Assembly (NCBI GenBank): GCA_963082975.1
Contig: OY720350.1
Coordinates: 39,239,851 to 39,303,850, forward strand
Direction of reading: 5' to 3'
Length of the DNA: 64,000 nucleotides
Source of the DNA: Labia minor
Lineage: Eukaryota; Arthropoda; Insecta; Dermaptera; Spongiphoridae
The stretch's first letter is position 1, and every line of letters starts with the position of its first letter. Of this stretch, positions 11,157 to 21,840 are shown piece after piece. Both the position numbers and the translations under genes were made by a program. The notes beneath the pieces are model-generated. The model was not told the origin of the DNA and did no database searches. It worked only from the letters and a program-made list of their open reading frames with translations.

Positions 11157-11341
11157 TATATTGTCGTATATTGGATGACTTAGGTAAGGTGGTTAATGAG
11201 AAAAATTGGTTGTGTCTGTCGGCTGGTTTACTTGATGGGTTACGCCAAAAGGTCTTTCATTCTCTATCCCAATAACTTCTTTATATTCTCTCACATGTGT
11301 TCAAAAAATAACTTTCTAGGTTTCCTCACCATTATATATAT
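11157..11341 (-). repeat. Repeat F, short form
   Basis: Both ends match the longer segment at 59462-60225 in inverted orientation: one end around GTCGTATATTGGATGACTT, the other around CTAGAAAGTTATTTTTT. The interiors differ. Its class is not recognised. Confidence 0.55.
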
Positions 11342-11809
11342 AATAAGTTGACCTGTGGCTAGGTCCGAACCGACCGACGGTTTAAAGTAAATTAATTTCC
11401 AGCTACAGAAACAATTTCAAATAATTTTAATATATCTATTAATGTAATAAAAAACAGATATGGATACATAAATAATAAATATAAACATTTTTAATTTTAT
11501 TTTATTTATAATATATATGCAAGACCAGGCTGTGACGTCATGAATGGCTGGATGACGTCATATAATTTTAAATCAAGAAAAAATTAATAAAGATGATTTT
11601 TCTCGAGGATAAAACCAATACAAAGTGCATGATATGTAAAATATCTCCTCATGTGAAATTTGTTGTGAAAATAACCCTTCCCTTCCTATCGTCGATCGCT
11701 TATACTACCACTTCCTGTTTCTGGATTTGCACCAAAAGTTGATCAATTCATCCCACTGATGCATTAAGTAAATATACCAAATTTCATCAAAATCGGTTGA
11801 GCCGTTCAG
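11342..11809 (-). mobile_element. Family B Helentron-like element, 5' truncated
   Basis: The minus strand has the complete B 3' end (GTCGGTCGGT then the GACCTG hairpin and AACTTATT) and the body to GAGCCGTTCAG, where it is joined to a reverse-transcriptase fragment. The GGAC microsatellite and 5' end are lost. It contains two TGACGTCA octamers at 11533 and 11553. Confidence 0.88.
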
Positions 11810-12036
11810 AATGGGAGAGAAAAATAATGGCGAAAAATATATTGATGGGGAGACCGAGTGGGAAAAGTCCGCTTGGAAGACCAAGGACGCGGTGGGTAGA
11901 TAATGTGGAAAGGGACGTGAGAGAGATGGGAAAGGGTAGGGAATGGAGGGCTGTGGCTCAGAATAGGGATACTTGGAGAAATGTGGTTGCTGCGGCCAAG
12001 AACTTTCTTGTTCCGAAGAGCCACAGAGATAGATAG
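11810..12036 (+). pseudogene. Non-LTR reverse transcriptase C-terminal tail, open frame
   Basis: This is the cleanest example of the tail: GRPSGKSPLGRPRTRWVDN, VERDVREMGKG, then AQNRDTWRNVVAAAKNF and a stop followed by GATAGATAGA. It is a fragment of about 75 codons fused to a B element. The catalytic RT is missing, so it is inactive even though the frame is open. Confidence 0.85.
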
Positions 12037-13164
12037 ACAGATTTTGATGATTATAATCGTCCAACACATAATTGGACCCAAAAATAAGTAAACGCTCTTT
12101 TTATCTAATCACTGTATTGCTCAAGTCTTACTCATAGTAACCATAAATGACGTTGGTTAATTTTATGTATTTTTTTTTACAGTTTTCATGAATTTTTCGA
12201 TTTTTTTTTTACATTTTTCATGAATTTTTCGATTTTTTTTTTCATTTTTGAAATTTTTTGTAGTTTTTTTTTATTTTGTCATTTTTCTTTCTTCAAATTT
12301 TTGTCATTTATGAATCGTTACCTCAGTTTAAAATTATTTATTAACATTTATAAATGTTTTATTTCAAAGATTTTACTGTCACATTATAAATAATTGAATT
12401 GTAAAATTTAGTTTTCATATATTTTACAATAAAATGAATATTCATTATAAAATGTATTTTAAAGTTGTGATTAAGTATATTAAAATAAATAAAAGGATTT
12501 TAAAAAAATAGTTATTGATTAGTTACTGAAAGATAAAATCCAGATATTTATTATAATATTTTTTAATTCTAGAAATTTCCATACAAAGCATGTTTATAAT
12601 ATTTAAATTTTTATTTTAAGTTCTAATATTATATAATATTAAAACTAAAATTAAATGAAATTGGATATTACTTTTAATTGATTAATAATTTCAAAAACAA
12701 AGTAATATTTTTTATATTTAAATTTATATTTTGAAAAATTATGCAATTTGCAAATTTGAGTGAAAACGAAGATCCAAATGAGAGAAAACGTTAATTGACT
12801 AAAGAAAGAAGGGCTCGATGGTTATCTTGGAATAAAAGTAAAATAAGTTTGAATATTTTTGTTGATGTGATATTGAATCGTTATTTTCTTTATACATATT
12901 TATATTTTATAGAATTATTTATTTCTTGACATATTTTGTTACTTTGTATTCGTTGTAAATATTACTGAAAAGTAGTAGTAAAAATTTATAAGGTAGCTCA
13001 TTTTATTTAATTTTATTAAATATTTTTTTTAACTAAAATGTCCTATGATTATATAAATTAAACATTGGTTTATTAAACCATGTTCATTTTTCTGAGTACA
13101 TCTATTCAGAAATTTTGAAGTCGAAAAAAAAGATATGCTACTCACAAAAGTTATGAACAAAGGA

Positions 13165-13664
13165 GTTATATATAGGGTTATGCCATATTTTTTCACGGAC
13201 CAACCGGGACAGTTCTGTCTATTTTACTTCACGATCTAGGGATGTCGGTTTCGGGGGGGGGGGGGGTTATAAAAACAGTAATGTAAAAAACACTTAAAAT
13301 ATAGAATAGATAATAAGCATCCATACTTAGTGCAACAAAATTTGCATTTATTAAATCATTCTTTAATTCTTCCAGCGCTAAAGGTGCTATTACATTTAAT
13401 ATTATAGCCTCACATTTGGTTTTTCCCAATGAAAATTTTGGTTCAAAAAATTTGTATTACCGTGTTACTTGTCAAAACGTTACTAATCACACAAGAGCAG
13501 ATTAATCATTCTCTGATTTAATAATTTTGCTCAATTATTTCCAAGAAACTGTGCCCTGAATCTAAACCGGGACAATTTCAACAACCGGGCGGGACGCCGG
13601 GACAACCCAGTATATCCGGGACTGTCCCGGCGAAACCGGGACGTATGGCAAGTCTAGTTATATA
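13165..13664 (-). mobile_element. Small hAT-like element with 8-bp TSD
   Basis: The element spans 13173-13656 (484 bp), flanked by GTTATATA at 13165-13172 and 13657-13664. Ends are TAGGGTTATGCCATA and, reverse-complemented, TAGACTTGCCATACG, with GGGAC-rich subterminal motifs on both sides. A minus-strand frame (within 13229-13429) retains KCEAIILNVIAPLALEEL and ALSMDA, resembling the hAT region before the first catalytic aspartate. It is heavily deleted. The site is unoccupied in the opposite arm. A G14 run lies at 13253-13266. Confidence 0.88.
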
Positions 13665-13969
13665 CACTGAACCCCGTCGTGTATATGATGTAATGATATT
13701 TTAAAAATATCATTAATTCTTAAAATAAAAGAAAAAAATAAAATTTATTTATTTAAAAATAAATTTTATTTGTGGAAAAGATTATAATGGTAATACGTTT
13801 CCCCTGAAGAGACTGGTTGTTGGAAAGTCAAAGAGTCAGTCGTGGAGTAGCAATCGTCCCGTCCGGATGGACTGGATGAGAAGCAGTCGGGCAGTAGCAA
13901 TCGGCCCGACCGGAGGAACTTGATTGGAGGAAAAAGGGACCACGATTCACCAGTCCACTGATAATCGCT

Positions 13970-13977
13970 TATATAAG
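13970..13977 (+). promoter_or_regulatory. LTR TATA box
   Basis: TATATAAG lies about 280 bases into the LTR, in its GC-richer part, which is the expected position for the U3 promoter. Confidence 0.5.
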
Positions 13978-14356
13978 GACTGGCTTCAAGATTAACCGTT
14001 TTCTACATTATTGACTTGAATCTATTGTTGCCTTGATCCTTCGATTTCATCTTTCGCTGGTGTTATTGTATTCATTAATTCTGCTTTTGGAACACCAGTT
14101 AGCCGTCCACGGATCCTCGCTTAGCTCTGGCAACATCGTTAACAAGAAATATTGTTTGCAAGAATACACCTGTTCGAGTTGCGGGGTCTTCTTTGATTTA
14201 TCTAACCTCCTCAATATATAAAGAACTTCAGCCTGAAGCTGGATTCCCTATTCCAAAAGTGCTACCATTACACCCTTATTGCGACCATTTTTTACACCCT
14301 TCTTTAATCCTTCAAACCTTTTTTTTTATATATCATTACACACACTCTTAAATTTA

Positions 14357-14362
14357 AATAAA
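14357..14362 (+). terminator. LTR polyadenylation signal candidate
   Basis: AATAAA lies about 75 bases before the LTR 3' end. Confidence 0.35.
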
Positions 14363-14636
14363 ATGTTCAATATTCTGATTTTATAAAATTTTCTTTTATT
14401 TACTATTTTACCTTACGGCCCTAAAATATCATTTCAATGAATATTTTAATATACTTATTGAATGAAATGAATTAAAATCTTTCGCATACAGACATTCAAC
14501 AAATTACTATGTATTAAATAATAATTTAAACTTGCTTCACTTATCTTTTCTTTGAATACTTGATAGACATTTCTTTTTAAAAAGTATTTTAAATAATTTG
14601 TCTGCTTTAATACGCGTTTATTCATTACTATATCTG

Positions 14637-14663
14637 TGCGAAATCTTCGCATTGGTCAGCTAG
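14637..14663 (+). mobile_element. Helitron-type 3' terminus at inner edge of left arm
   Basis: Stem TGCGAA / TTCGCA with loop ATC is followed after 8 bases by CTAG and then a T, the canonical Helitron end (hairpin, then CTRR, insertion before T). The homology between the two arms stops exactly where this hairpin begins. Confidence 0.6.
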
Positions 14664-14905
14664 TTATAACAAAATGATTATAATTCAATTTGACTATTAA
14701 TGCTAAATAATAATCTAAATGAAATATGATTATCCTTTAATAATTGTTAATATTAAATTTTAAATACATGTGTGAGAAAGCTAAAATTTATAACAGAAGT
14801 CCATTTTTTTTTTTGTGAAAATTTAAATTGAATAGGTGAGAGGCGATAACGAGTTTAATTTATATTATCTATTTGTACAATTGAGAATTGTAATAATTGA
14901 ATAAG
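14638..14905. other. Spacer of the inverted duplication
   Basis: 268 bp of sequence present once, AT-rich, containing the Helitron-type terminus. No gene is seen. Confidence 0.8.
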
Positions 14906-15300
14906 ACAGATATAGTAATGAATAAACGCGTTTTAAAGCAGACAAATTATTTCAAATACTTTTTAATAAGAAATGTCTATCAAGTATACAAAGAAAAGAT
15001 AAGTGAAGCAAGTTTAAATTATTATTTAATACATAGTAATTTGTTGAATGTCTGTATGCGAAAGGTTTTAATTCATTTCATTCAATAAGTATATTAAAAT
15101 ATTCATATACACGACGAGGTTCAGTGTATATATTGAGTAGCATATCTTTTTTTTCGACTTCAAAATTTCTGAATAGATGTCCTCAGAAAAATGAACATGG
15201 TTTTTTAAACCAATGTTTAATTTATATCATCATAGGACATCTTAGTGAAAAAAAATATTTAATAAAATTAAATAAAATATGAGCTACCTTATAAATTTTT

Positions 15301-16924
15301 AGCGACCGACGATAGTAAGGGAGGTATTGTTTTCACACCAAATTTCACATGTGGAGATTTTTACATATCTCCCCGAATCATGCATTTTCTTAACAGAAAA
15401 AAGTATTTTTAGCATGTCTGTCCGTCCGTCCGTCTTTCCGTATAGATGTGTACAGCCTGAACGGCTGAACGGATTTTGATGAAATTTGGTATATTTGCTT
15501 AATGCATCAGTGGGATGAATTGGTCAACTTTTGGTGCAAATCCGGAAACCGGAAGTGGTAGTATTAGCGATCGACGATAGGAAGGGAAGGGTTATTTTCA
15601 TACCAAATTTCACATGAGGAGATTTTTTACATATCATCACGAATCATTCCTTTGCATTGGTTTTATACTCGAGAAAAATCATATTTATTAGTTTTTTCTT
15701 AATTAAAATTATATGACGTCATCCAGCCATTCATGACGTCACAGCCTGGTCTTACATATATATTATAAATAAAATAAAATTAAAAATATTTATGTTATAT
15801 CCATATCTGTTTTTTATTACATTAATAGATATATTAAAATTATTTGAAATTGTTTCTGTAGCTGGAAATTAATTTATTTCAAACCGTCGCACAGTGGTAT
15901 GAAACGCCAAAAAAGCTGGCCAAAAATCGAAAATTGAAAAATTTTTTTTTGCATGTCGTTTATGGTATTTTGTTGAAGACATATTTATGTACGAAAAGCT
16001 GAAAATGTAGAGCACTACCATGACTCTACGAGTTTTTACTTTCTCCCGAGATTTCCCAAAACGTCTGAAATTCGAGCTCAGTCAAAATTGGTGTTTCGTT
16101 TCATAGAAAAGTTTCATTTGCAACTTGCGACATGGAAACTGTTGCTGGAGGTACATACATGGACTTTTTTATTTTGTTTGCTAGAAATGCATGTATTATA
16201 TTGATATTGGCTGATTTAAACCGCTTGTGTCAGAAAATGTAACCTGACGAAAAACTTTTCAAAAAACATTCCGCATTTTTTACATTGGTGACCATTGGTG
16301 ACAATCTCATTTGAATCATAAAGATAAAGGTCTATAGATAAAGAATCATGAAGAAAAAATTGCTCCTTTTTGCCCCATTTGTTCCTATGAATTTTTTTCC
16401 GAGCGCGCGAACGTCAACAGACTAGGGCCTATGGGACCCACAGGTACCTGCAGGTTAGCGCGATTAATATCTCGTTAAGGTGCACCTGTCACTTTTCAAA
16501 AGAAGGAAAGATATTTGAAGTAAAATCAATGTAACAGCTCACCTTTTCTCGAATTCCGTCGCCTATTTTAGATGCATAATATAGTTGTTCTCCTTTTTCT
16601 CTGCATGACGTCATTTTTTGAAAAATCAACACATCATTTGAAATTTATCATTTTTTTCGTACAATCTAACTTCAATTTCGAAATTTTCGGCTCAAAAAAT
16701 CCCAGAGAACATACAATTGCGAATCTGACGTCACTTTTCTAAAAATCTGTCCGCCATTTTGAATTCGCCATTTTTTTTGTCAAATTTAAATTTCCTGACT
16801 CTCAAAACTATTGCCTACAAAATTTCAAGCTGTTTCACCAACATCTTCATTTTTGGCCAGCTATTTGGGCGTTTCAGACCACTGTGCGTCGGTCGGTTCG
16901 GACCTGGCCACAGGTCAACTTATT
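15301..16924 (+). mobile_element. Family B Helentron-like element, complete, with nested insertion
   Basis: The 5' end is GCGACCGACGATAG. The 3' end is GTCGGTCGGT, then a GACCTG-GCCA-CAGGTC hairpin and AACTTATT. It sits in the right arm at a site that is uninterrupted in the left arm (AAATTTTTACTACT, reverse-complemented at about 12985), with no target duplication. It is split at 15890-16886 by a Transib element. TGACGTCA octamers lie at 15714 and 15734, and the TGTCCGTCCGTC tract at 15417. Confidence 0.93.
15885..16891. mobile_element. Non-autonomous Transib element with RSS-like ends
   Basis: The element spans 15890-16886 (997 bp), flanked by CGTCG at 15885-15889 and 16887-16891, matching the CGNCG target preference described for Transib. 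Both ends begin CACAGTG, the V(D)J heptamer. The inverted repeats agree at 35 of the first 38 positions. After a 23-base spacer lies CCAAAAATC (left) or CCAAAAATG (right), resembling the nonamer position reported for Transib and 23-RSS. No transposase frame is present inside, so mobilisation would need an enzyme from elsewhere. Confidence 0.93.
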
Positions 16925-17811
16925 ACTACTACTTTTCAGTAATATTTACAACGAATACAAAGTAACAAAATATGTCAAGAAATAAATAATTCTATAAAAT
17001 ATAAATATGTATAAAGAAAATAACAATTCAATATCACATCAACAAAAATATTCAAACTTATTTTACTTTTATTCCAAGAGTCAATTAACGTTTTCTCTCA
17101 TTTGGATCTTCGTTTTCACTCAAATTTGCAAATTGCATAATTTTTCAAAATATAAATTTAAATATAAAAAATATTACTTTGTTTTTGAAATTATTAATCA
17201 ATTAAAAGTAATATCCAATTTCATTTAATTTTAGTTTTAATATTATATAATATTAGAACTTAAAATAAAAATTTAAATATTATAAACATGCTTTGTATGG
17301 AAATTTCTAGAATTAAAAAATATTATAATAAATATCTGGATTTTATCTTTCAGTAACTAATCAATAACTATTTTTTTAAAATCCTTTTATTTATTTTAAT
17401 ATACTTAATCACAACTTTAAAATACATTTTATAATGAATATTCATTTTATTGTAAAATATATGAAAACTAAATTTTACAATTCAATTATTTATAATGTGA
17501 CAGTAAAATCTTTGAAATAAAACATTTATAAATGTTAATAAATAATTTTAAACTGAGGTAACGATTCATAAATGACAAAAATTTGAAGAAAGAAAAATGA
17601 CAAAATAAAAAAAAACTACAAAAAATTTCAAAAATGAAAAAAAAAATCGAAAAATTCATGAAAAATGTAAAAAAAAAATCGAAAAATTCATGAAAACTGT
17701 AAAAAAAAATACATAAAATTAATCAACGTCATTTATGGTTACTATGAGTAAGACTTGAGCAATACAGTGATTAGATAAAAAGAGCGTTTACTTATTTTTG
17801 GGTCCAATTAT

Positions 17812-18048
17812 GTGTTGGACGATTATAATCATCAAAATCTGTCTATCTATCTCTGTGGCTCTTCGGAACAAGAAAGTTCTTGGCCGCAGCAACCACATTT
17901 CTCCAAGTATCCCTATTCTGAGCCACAGCCCTCCATTCCCTACCCTTTCCCATCTCTCTCACGTCCCTTTCCACATTATCTACCCACCGCGTCCTTGGTC
18001 TTCCAAGCGGACTTTTCCCACTCGGTCTCCCCATCAATATATTTTTAG
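17812..18048 (-). pseudogene. Reverse-transcriptase tail, right-arm copy
   Basis: Mirror copy of 11810-12036 with the same GRPSGKSPLGRPRTRW and RNVVAAAKNF motifs and stop. It starts later because of the deletion at about 18049. It is part of the duplicated arm, not an independent insertion. Confidence 0.88.
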
Positions 18049-18344
18049 GAAGGGAAGGGTTATTTTCACAACAAATTTCACATGAAGAGATATTTTACAT
18101 ATCATGCACTTTGTATTGGTTTTATCCTCGAGAAAAATCATCTTTATTAATTTTTTCTTAATTTAAAATTATATGACGTCATCCAGCCATTCATGGCGTC
18201 ACAGCCTGGTCTTATATATATATATATTATAAATAAAATAAGAATAAAAATATTTATGTTATAACCATATCTGTTTTTTATTACATTAATAGATATATTA
18301 AAATTATTTGAAATTATTTCTGTAGCTGGAAATTAATTTACTTC
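18049..18344 (+). mobile_element. Family B fragment in right arm
   Basis: Counterpart of the B remnant at 11386-11690. It lacks the 3' hairpin because the duplication breakpoint lies at 18344. One of the two octamers is mutated (TGGCGTCA). Confidence 0.85.
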
Positions 18345-18485
18345 CAATGAGATGTATATATACTATATCTACACAAGACAAAAATAGTATTTTAGTATAT
18401 AATAGATCCCAATTATAGGTGGTTGTTTTAATTTTGATCATAATTTTATAATATTTCAATAAGGATGGAAGCAATAATAATAGTG

Positions 18486-18516
<31 letters not shown>

Positions 18517-20470
18517 TATATTAATAGTAATAGTATAAATAATTGATAATATATTAGCTAAAGTCCCATCCTTCAAAAATTGGTGCATTAACAGACAATC
18601 AGACCATCTTTGAAGTCTTGATGATTGCCTGCCTCTCTTTTCCAAATTTGATTTAGAAAAAAGATTAGCTGGCCTACATTCTTTCCCGAATTTGATTCAG
18701 AGATATTTACATTTTTAGAAATTAATACTCTTGATATAAATTTTAACTAAATCACTAACACCATCTATTTTCTATTATTGAAACATAAATTTAGTTATAA
18801 CTTCCTTGTTTATTTGATCAAAATTTTTCTATTTTTTTTTTTTATTCTTAATATAAAGTATATAAATATATTAATTTATATTTAAATATAAAAATTCTAA
18901 TTAATTTAAAGATCCTCATTTAATTCAAAATATTAAAAAATTTCAATTAATTAATTTAATAATAATATTAAATAGTAAAATTGAAATATATCTCTGTGAT
19001 ATTTATTTATTTATTTATTTAATATACAAAGTTATTCATTCATTAGACATGTTTTCATTTCGGAATAAAATATTTTTTTCTATTCTGGTGAATTTACAAT
19101 AGAATAGGGAGTCAGAGCCTAAGGCCAAACAGAAAGCAGTTTCAAGAGGTAAGTGCAAATTCTAGCACTTATCTGTTGAGCATCTACTATCAAACCTATT
19201 CTGTGCAATAGGTTTGTTAGTGCTGTTTTCTGTCTGTCACTAAGCAGTTACTCCGGTTAAAATTAGAGTTTAAGAATTTTTTTCAAAATTAATTAAAGAT
19301 TGATTATTTATTTATTTTATTATATATTCATTTGATTATTATTCTTAATTTATTTTCGTAAAAATTTGATTTTAAAATAAAAAGTTCATATGAAGTGGAT
19401 GTTTGCTTGTTAGGAGGCCACATTTTAGAAGAACAGAGCACTTATCTAATAAAAATATAAGGAATGTTATTCTGAACTTAATTTGAAAGTTTTACTCTAT
19501 TTTTGTATTTAAAACCAAATTCGTATTGTGTTAACCTGTTTTAGAAACAACTATCCACAAATGGATTGTTACAAAATATTATTTAATATTGCTCTATATT
19601 TTCTTTGGAATATTATTTCTTATATTTATATGAAATTATATAGGTACAATATATTTATTAAGAACTTTTTTAATTATAATGAAATAAATTCAAGGTATAT
19701 CTCACAAATAATTTAAAATTTTGATTTGAAATAATTAAAGTACAGAAAAATAAAAATATAATATTATATAATATATATATATATATATATATTATAACAC
19801 CTCTTAAATCACTAATTAAAAATATAATATAAAAATTGAATAATTAAACTTATTATTGTTAATTTATAGGTAAGTCATTTTTTCTTAAATTTGCAGTGAA
19901 TTTACACTATTATTTTTTTTGTTTTTTTTTTCAAAAATAAATTTCAAATTAAAATGATTTTTAACAAATACTAATTTTTAAAAAATATTTATGAATCTTA
20001 ATAGAATCTAAATAAAATTAGTATTTATATAATCAAACATCGAATGGAAAAGAATATAGAAAAAAAAATTAGTAAGTTTTAAAACGTGAATAAAGTTGAG
20101 GTCAATGTACTTTCAAGTTAATGGATGAAGAGATTTCGGAACGGATTCTTACGCGATTAAAAATTGTGCAAATCTAATGTCATCCTTTGGGAGGATCTCC
20201 GTTTGATTATGAAGAAAGTAACATGCTTCAAGTAATTCAATGCATTCATCTCCTTTAGACAAAAAAAAAATAAAATAAAAAATATAGAGAAAATGTTAGA
20301 GAATTAACCAATGCATCCAAAATTTGTATTTAAGAATTCATCAAAAAATTATTTAATTATATAATAATTGTACTTCCTTAAGATTATTATGTTAAATAGA
20401 AAAAAAAGAAAAACAATGAATAAGTATTTTTAAATAAAAGTGCATTTATAATATTTTGATTATAATATAT
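18345..20470. other. AT-rich, mostly unassigned
   Basis: It holds an (ATA)n tract at about 18483-18515, a (TTTA)n tract near 19003, an AT tract near 19770 and a small hairpin region at 19164-19224 (stem CAAACCTATT / AATAGGTTTG). No gene is recognised. Open frames here are simple-sequence products. Confidence 0.45.
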
Positions 20471-20960
20471 TATTATTTGAGGATCGAGACACTTCAGCTA
20501 CTACGGCCCTTTGTGCCTTAAGAAAATCATCCATCGTACAAGATAAATTTCATTTATATCCAAGCAATCCCTATACAGGGAGAATTTCATCTTCTTCGCC
20601 GGGGCATAGCCAGACAACCAGTAAATTACTGAATTCTGACCGATTCCATTGTGTCCCTCAACGCTCCCCGGGTAGATCCCTAGGAAAGAATGATTTTTCC
20701 TTTTAGACCAAAAACAATCTATTCAATAATTAATCAATATAAAAAAACAATATACAATAAATAAATAAATAAATAAATAGATGAATAAATAATAAAAAAT
20801 ATCACCGCTCAAAAAGGGACTGTAAAAGGGTTCCCATTGAACAGGAGTAGAATATAATAATAAAAATTACAACAATAAACTATGCAGAAATAATAATAAC
20901 AAAAACAACAATTTATATTTATAAATAAATAAATAACAATAAATAAATAATAATAATATA
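20471..20960. other. GC-richer unassigned stretch then AAAT-rich simple sequence
   Basis: 20471-20700 is less AT-rich than its surroundings and includes the CTTCTTCGCCGGGG motif shared with 10813. It is probably an old repeat. 20755-20960 is AAAT/AAT simple sequence leading into the Helitron. Confidence 0.4.
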
Positions 20961-21840
20961 TCTTATATATAAAATTCTCGCGTTACAAAACTTTGAAATC
21001 ATACTCCTCCGAAACGGCTGGACCGATTCTTATGAAATTTTTTATACATATTCAGTAGGTCTCAAAGAAGGTTTTTATTTCATTATCAAACCGCTAATTG
21101 GTAAGGTGTGTCCAGGGGGTGGTATTTACCTAAAAATAGTTCAGTTACAATGCTAGATCATAGAGGCACTGCTGGCGATAATTTGACCTCTATATATATC
21201 CTAAATAGACACCTAAAAAGAAGAATCATTCGTGGGTGAGCGTGCTAAGGAGTTATCTTATGACTTTGCTTCCTCAGTTCGAAACTCTCAAAGGCACATT
21301 TTTTTTTTATTTTTTTTACAAATTTATTAATATTTATTCTTTTAATATTTTATTAAATTAAATTTTATTAAATAAAATTTTATTATTAAATTTTATTTTA
21401 TTAAATTAATAATTATGTCAATTAATTTTTTGTGCATAAATAAACATATATAAAAAACTATATTTAAAATTTTAGTCATTAAAAAATTTATGAAAAACTT
21501 TATCGGAGCAACCTTTTTAAATGGCAAGTTTCGATGTGAAAAGATATTAATACCACGAATAACTATTATACCCACTAGAAATTCTCTAGAAATTATTTAC
21601 ATGGCAAATCAATGTTTGCCGGGTCAGCTATAATAATATATAATTAATTTACTGATTAAATAAAAATATATTATACAAGAAAACAAATAAATGTCTTATC
21701 TATTTATACTGATTGATACAAAATGGATGAAAACCTTTTACATACACACTTTCAACCAAAAACTATGTATCACTCGGGGGTACAGGGGGCGGAGCCCCCG
21801 TCTAGGTGTGGAGAGCGCCGAAGGCGCTCGGAGCAGCTAG
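20961..21840 (+). mobile_element. Non-autonomous Helitron with two successive 3' ends
   Basis: It begins TCTTATATATAAAATTCTCG after an A and ends CTAG before a T, the A-T target of canonical Helitrons. The body carries the common Helitron stretch around GAAACGGCTGGACCGATTC. An internal 3' terminus lies at 21603-21630 (GGCAAA-TCAATG-TTTGCC hairpin then GGGTCAGCTA). It is followed by a 210-bp module with two GC-rich hairpins (21785-21799 and 21813-21829) and the final CTAG. No Rep/helicase is encoded. Reads as a terminator read-through that picked up a second 3' end. Confidence 0.85.

Larger units (their letters stand above)
13689..14436 (+). mobile_element. Solo LTR with 4-bp TSD (Ty3/gypsy-like)
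   Basis: It begins TG and ends CA, with matching ends (TGTAATGATATTTT and, from the right, TGAAATGATATTTT). It is flanked by ATGA at 13685-13688 and 14437-14440. The other arm of the inverted duplication shows the uninterrupted site GTATATGAATATTTT. Length 748 bp, a TATATAAG box at 13970 and AATAAA at 14357 fit an LTR. A 4-bp duplication favours the Ty3/gypsy group. No internal coding region is present, so it is a recombination product. Confidence 0.87.
11386..14637 (+). repeat. Left arm of long inverted duplication
   Basis: This arm is repeated in reverse complement at 14906-18344. Colinear landmarks include the B remnant, the reverse-transcriptase tail, a polyT/TCGA stretch at 12180-12260, 12500-13150, and a mirrored unidentified open frame (14455-14652 minus against 14897-15088 plus). 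Arm-specific insertions are the small hAT at 13173-13656 and the solo LTR at 13689-14436. The outer breakpoint lies inside a family B element. Confidence 0.93.
14906..18344 (-). repeat. Right arm of long inverted duplication
   Basis: Reverse complement of 11386-14637. It is interrupted by the family B element at 15301-16924 (with nested Transib), and a deletion of about 150 bp near 18049 removes part of the B/reverse-transcriptase junction kept in the left arm. It lacks the small hAT and the solo LTR. Confidence 0.93.

Noticed and set aside
14033-14221. Open frame with a signal-peptide-like start (MILRFHLSLVLLYSLILLL)
   Set aside because: It lies wholly inside the solo LTR, which is non-coding in this group. 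The hydrophobic start is likely chance.
14455-15088. Pair of similar frames on opposite strands (65 and 63 codons)
   Set aside because: Both are the same sequence in the two arms of the inverted duplication. No family is recognised, so they are not two independent genes.
11386-18344. Whole inverted duplication as one foldback transposon
   Set aside because: The outer breakpoint lies within a B element and no flanking target duplication was found. Segmental duplication is the simpler reading.
18304-18645. 113-codon minus-strand frame
   Set aside because: Leucine run comes from the (ATA)n tract and the frame crosses the end of the B fragment.
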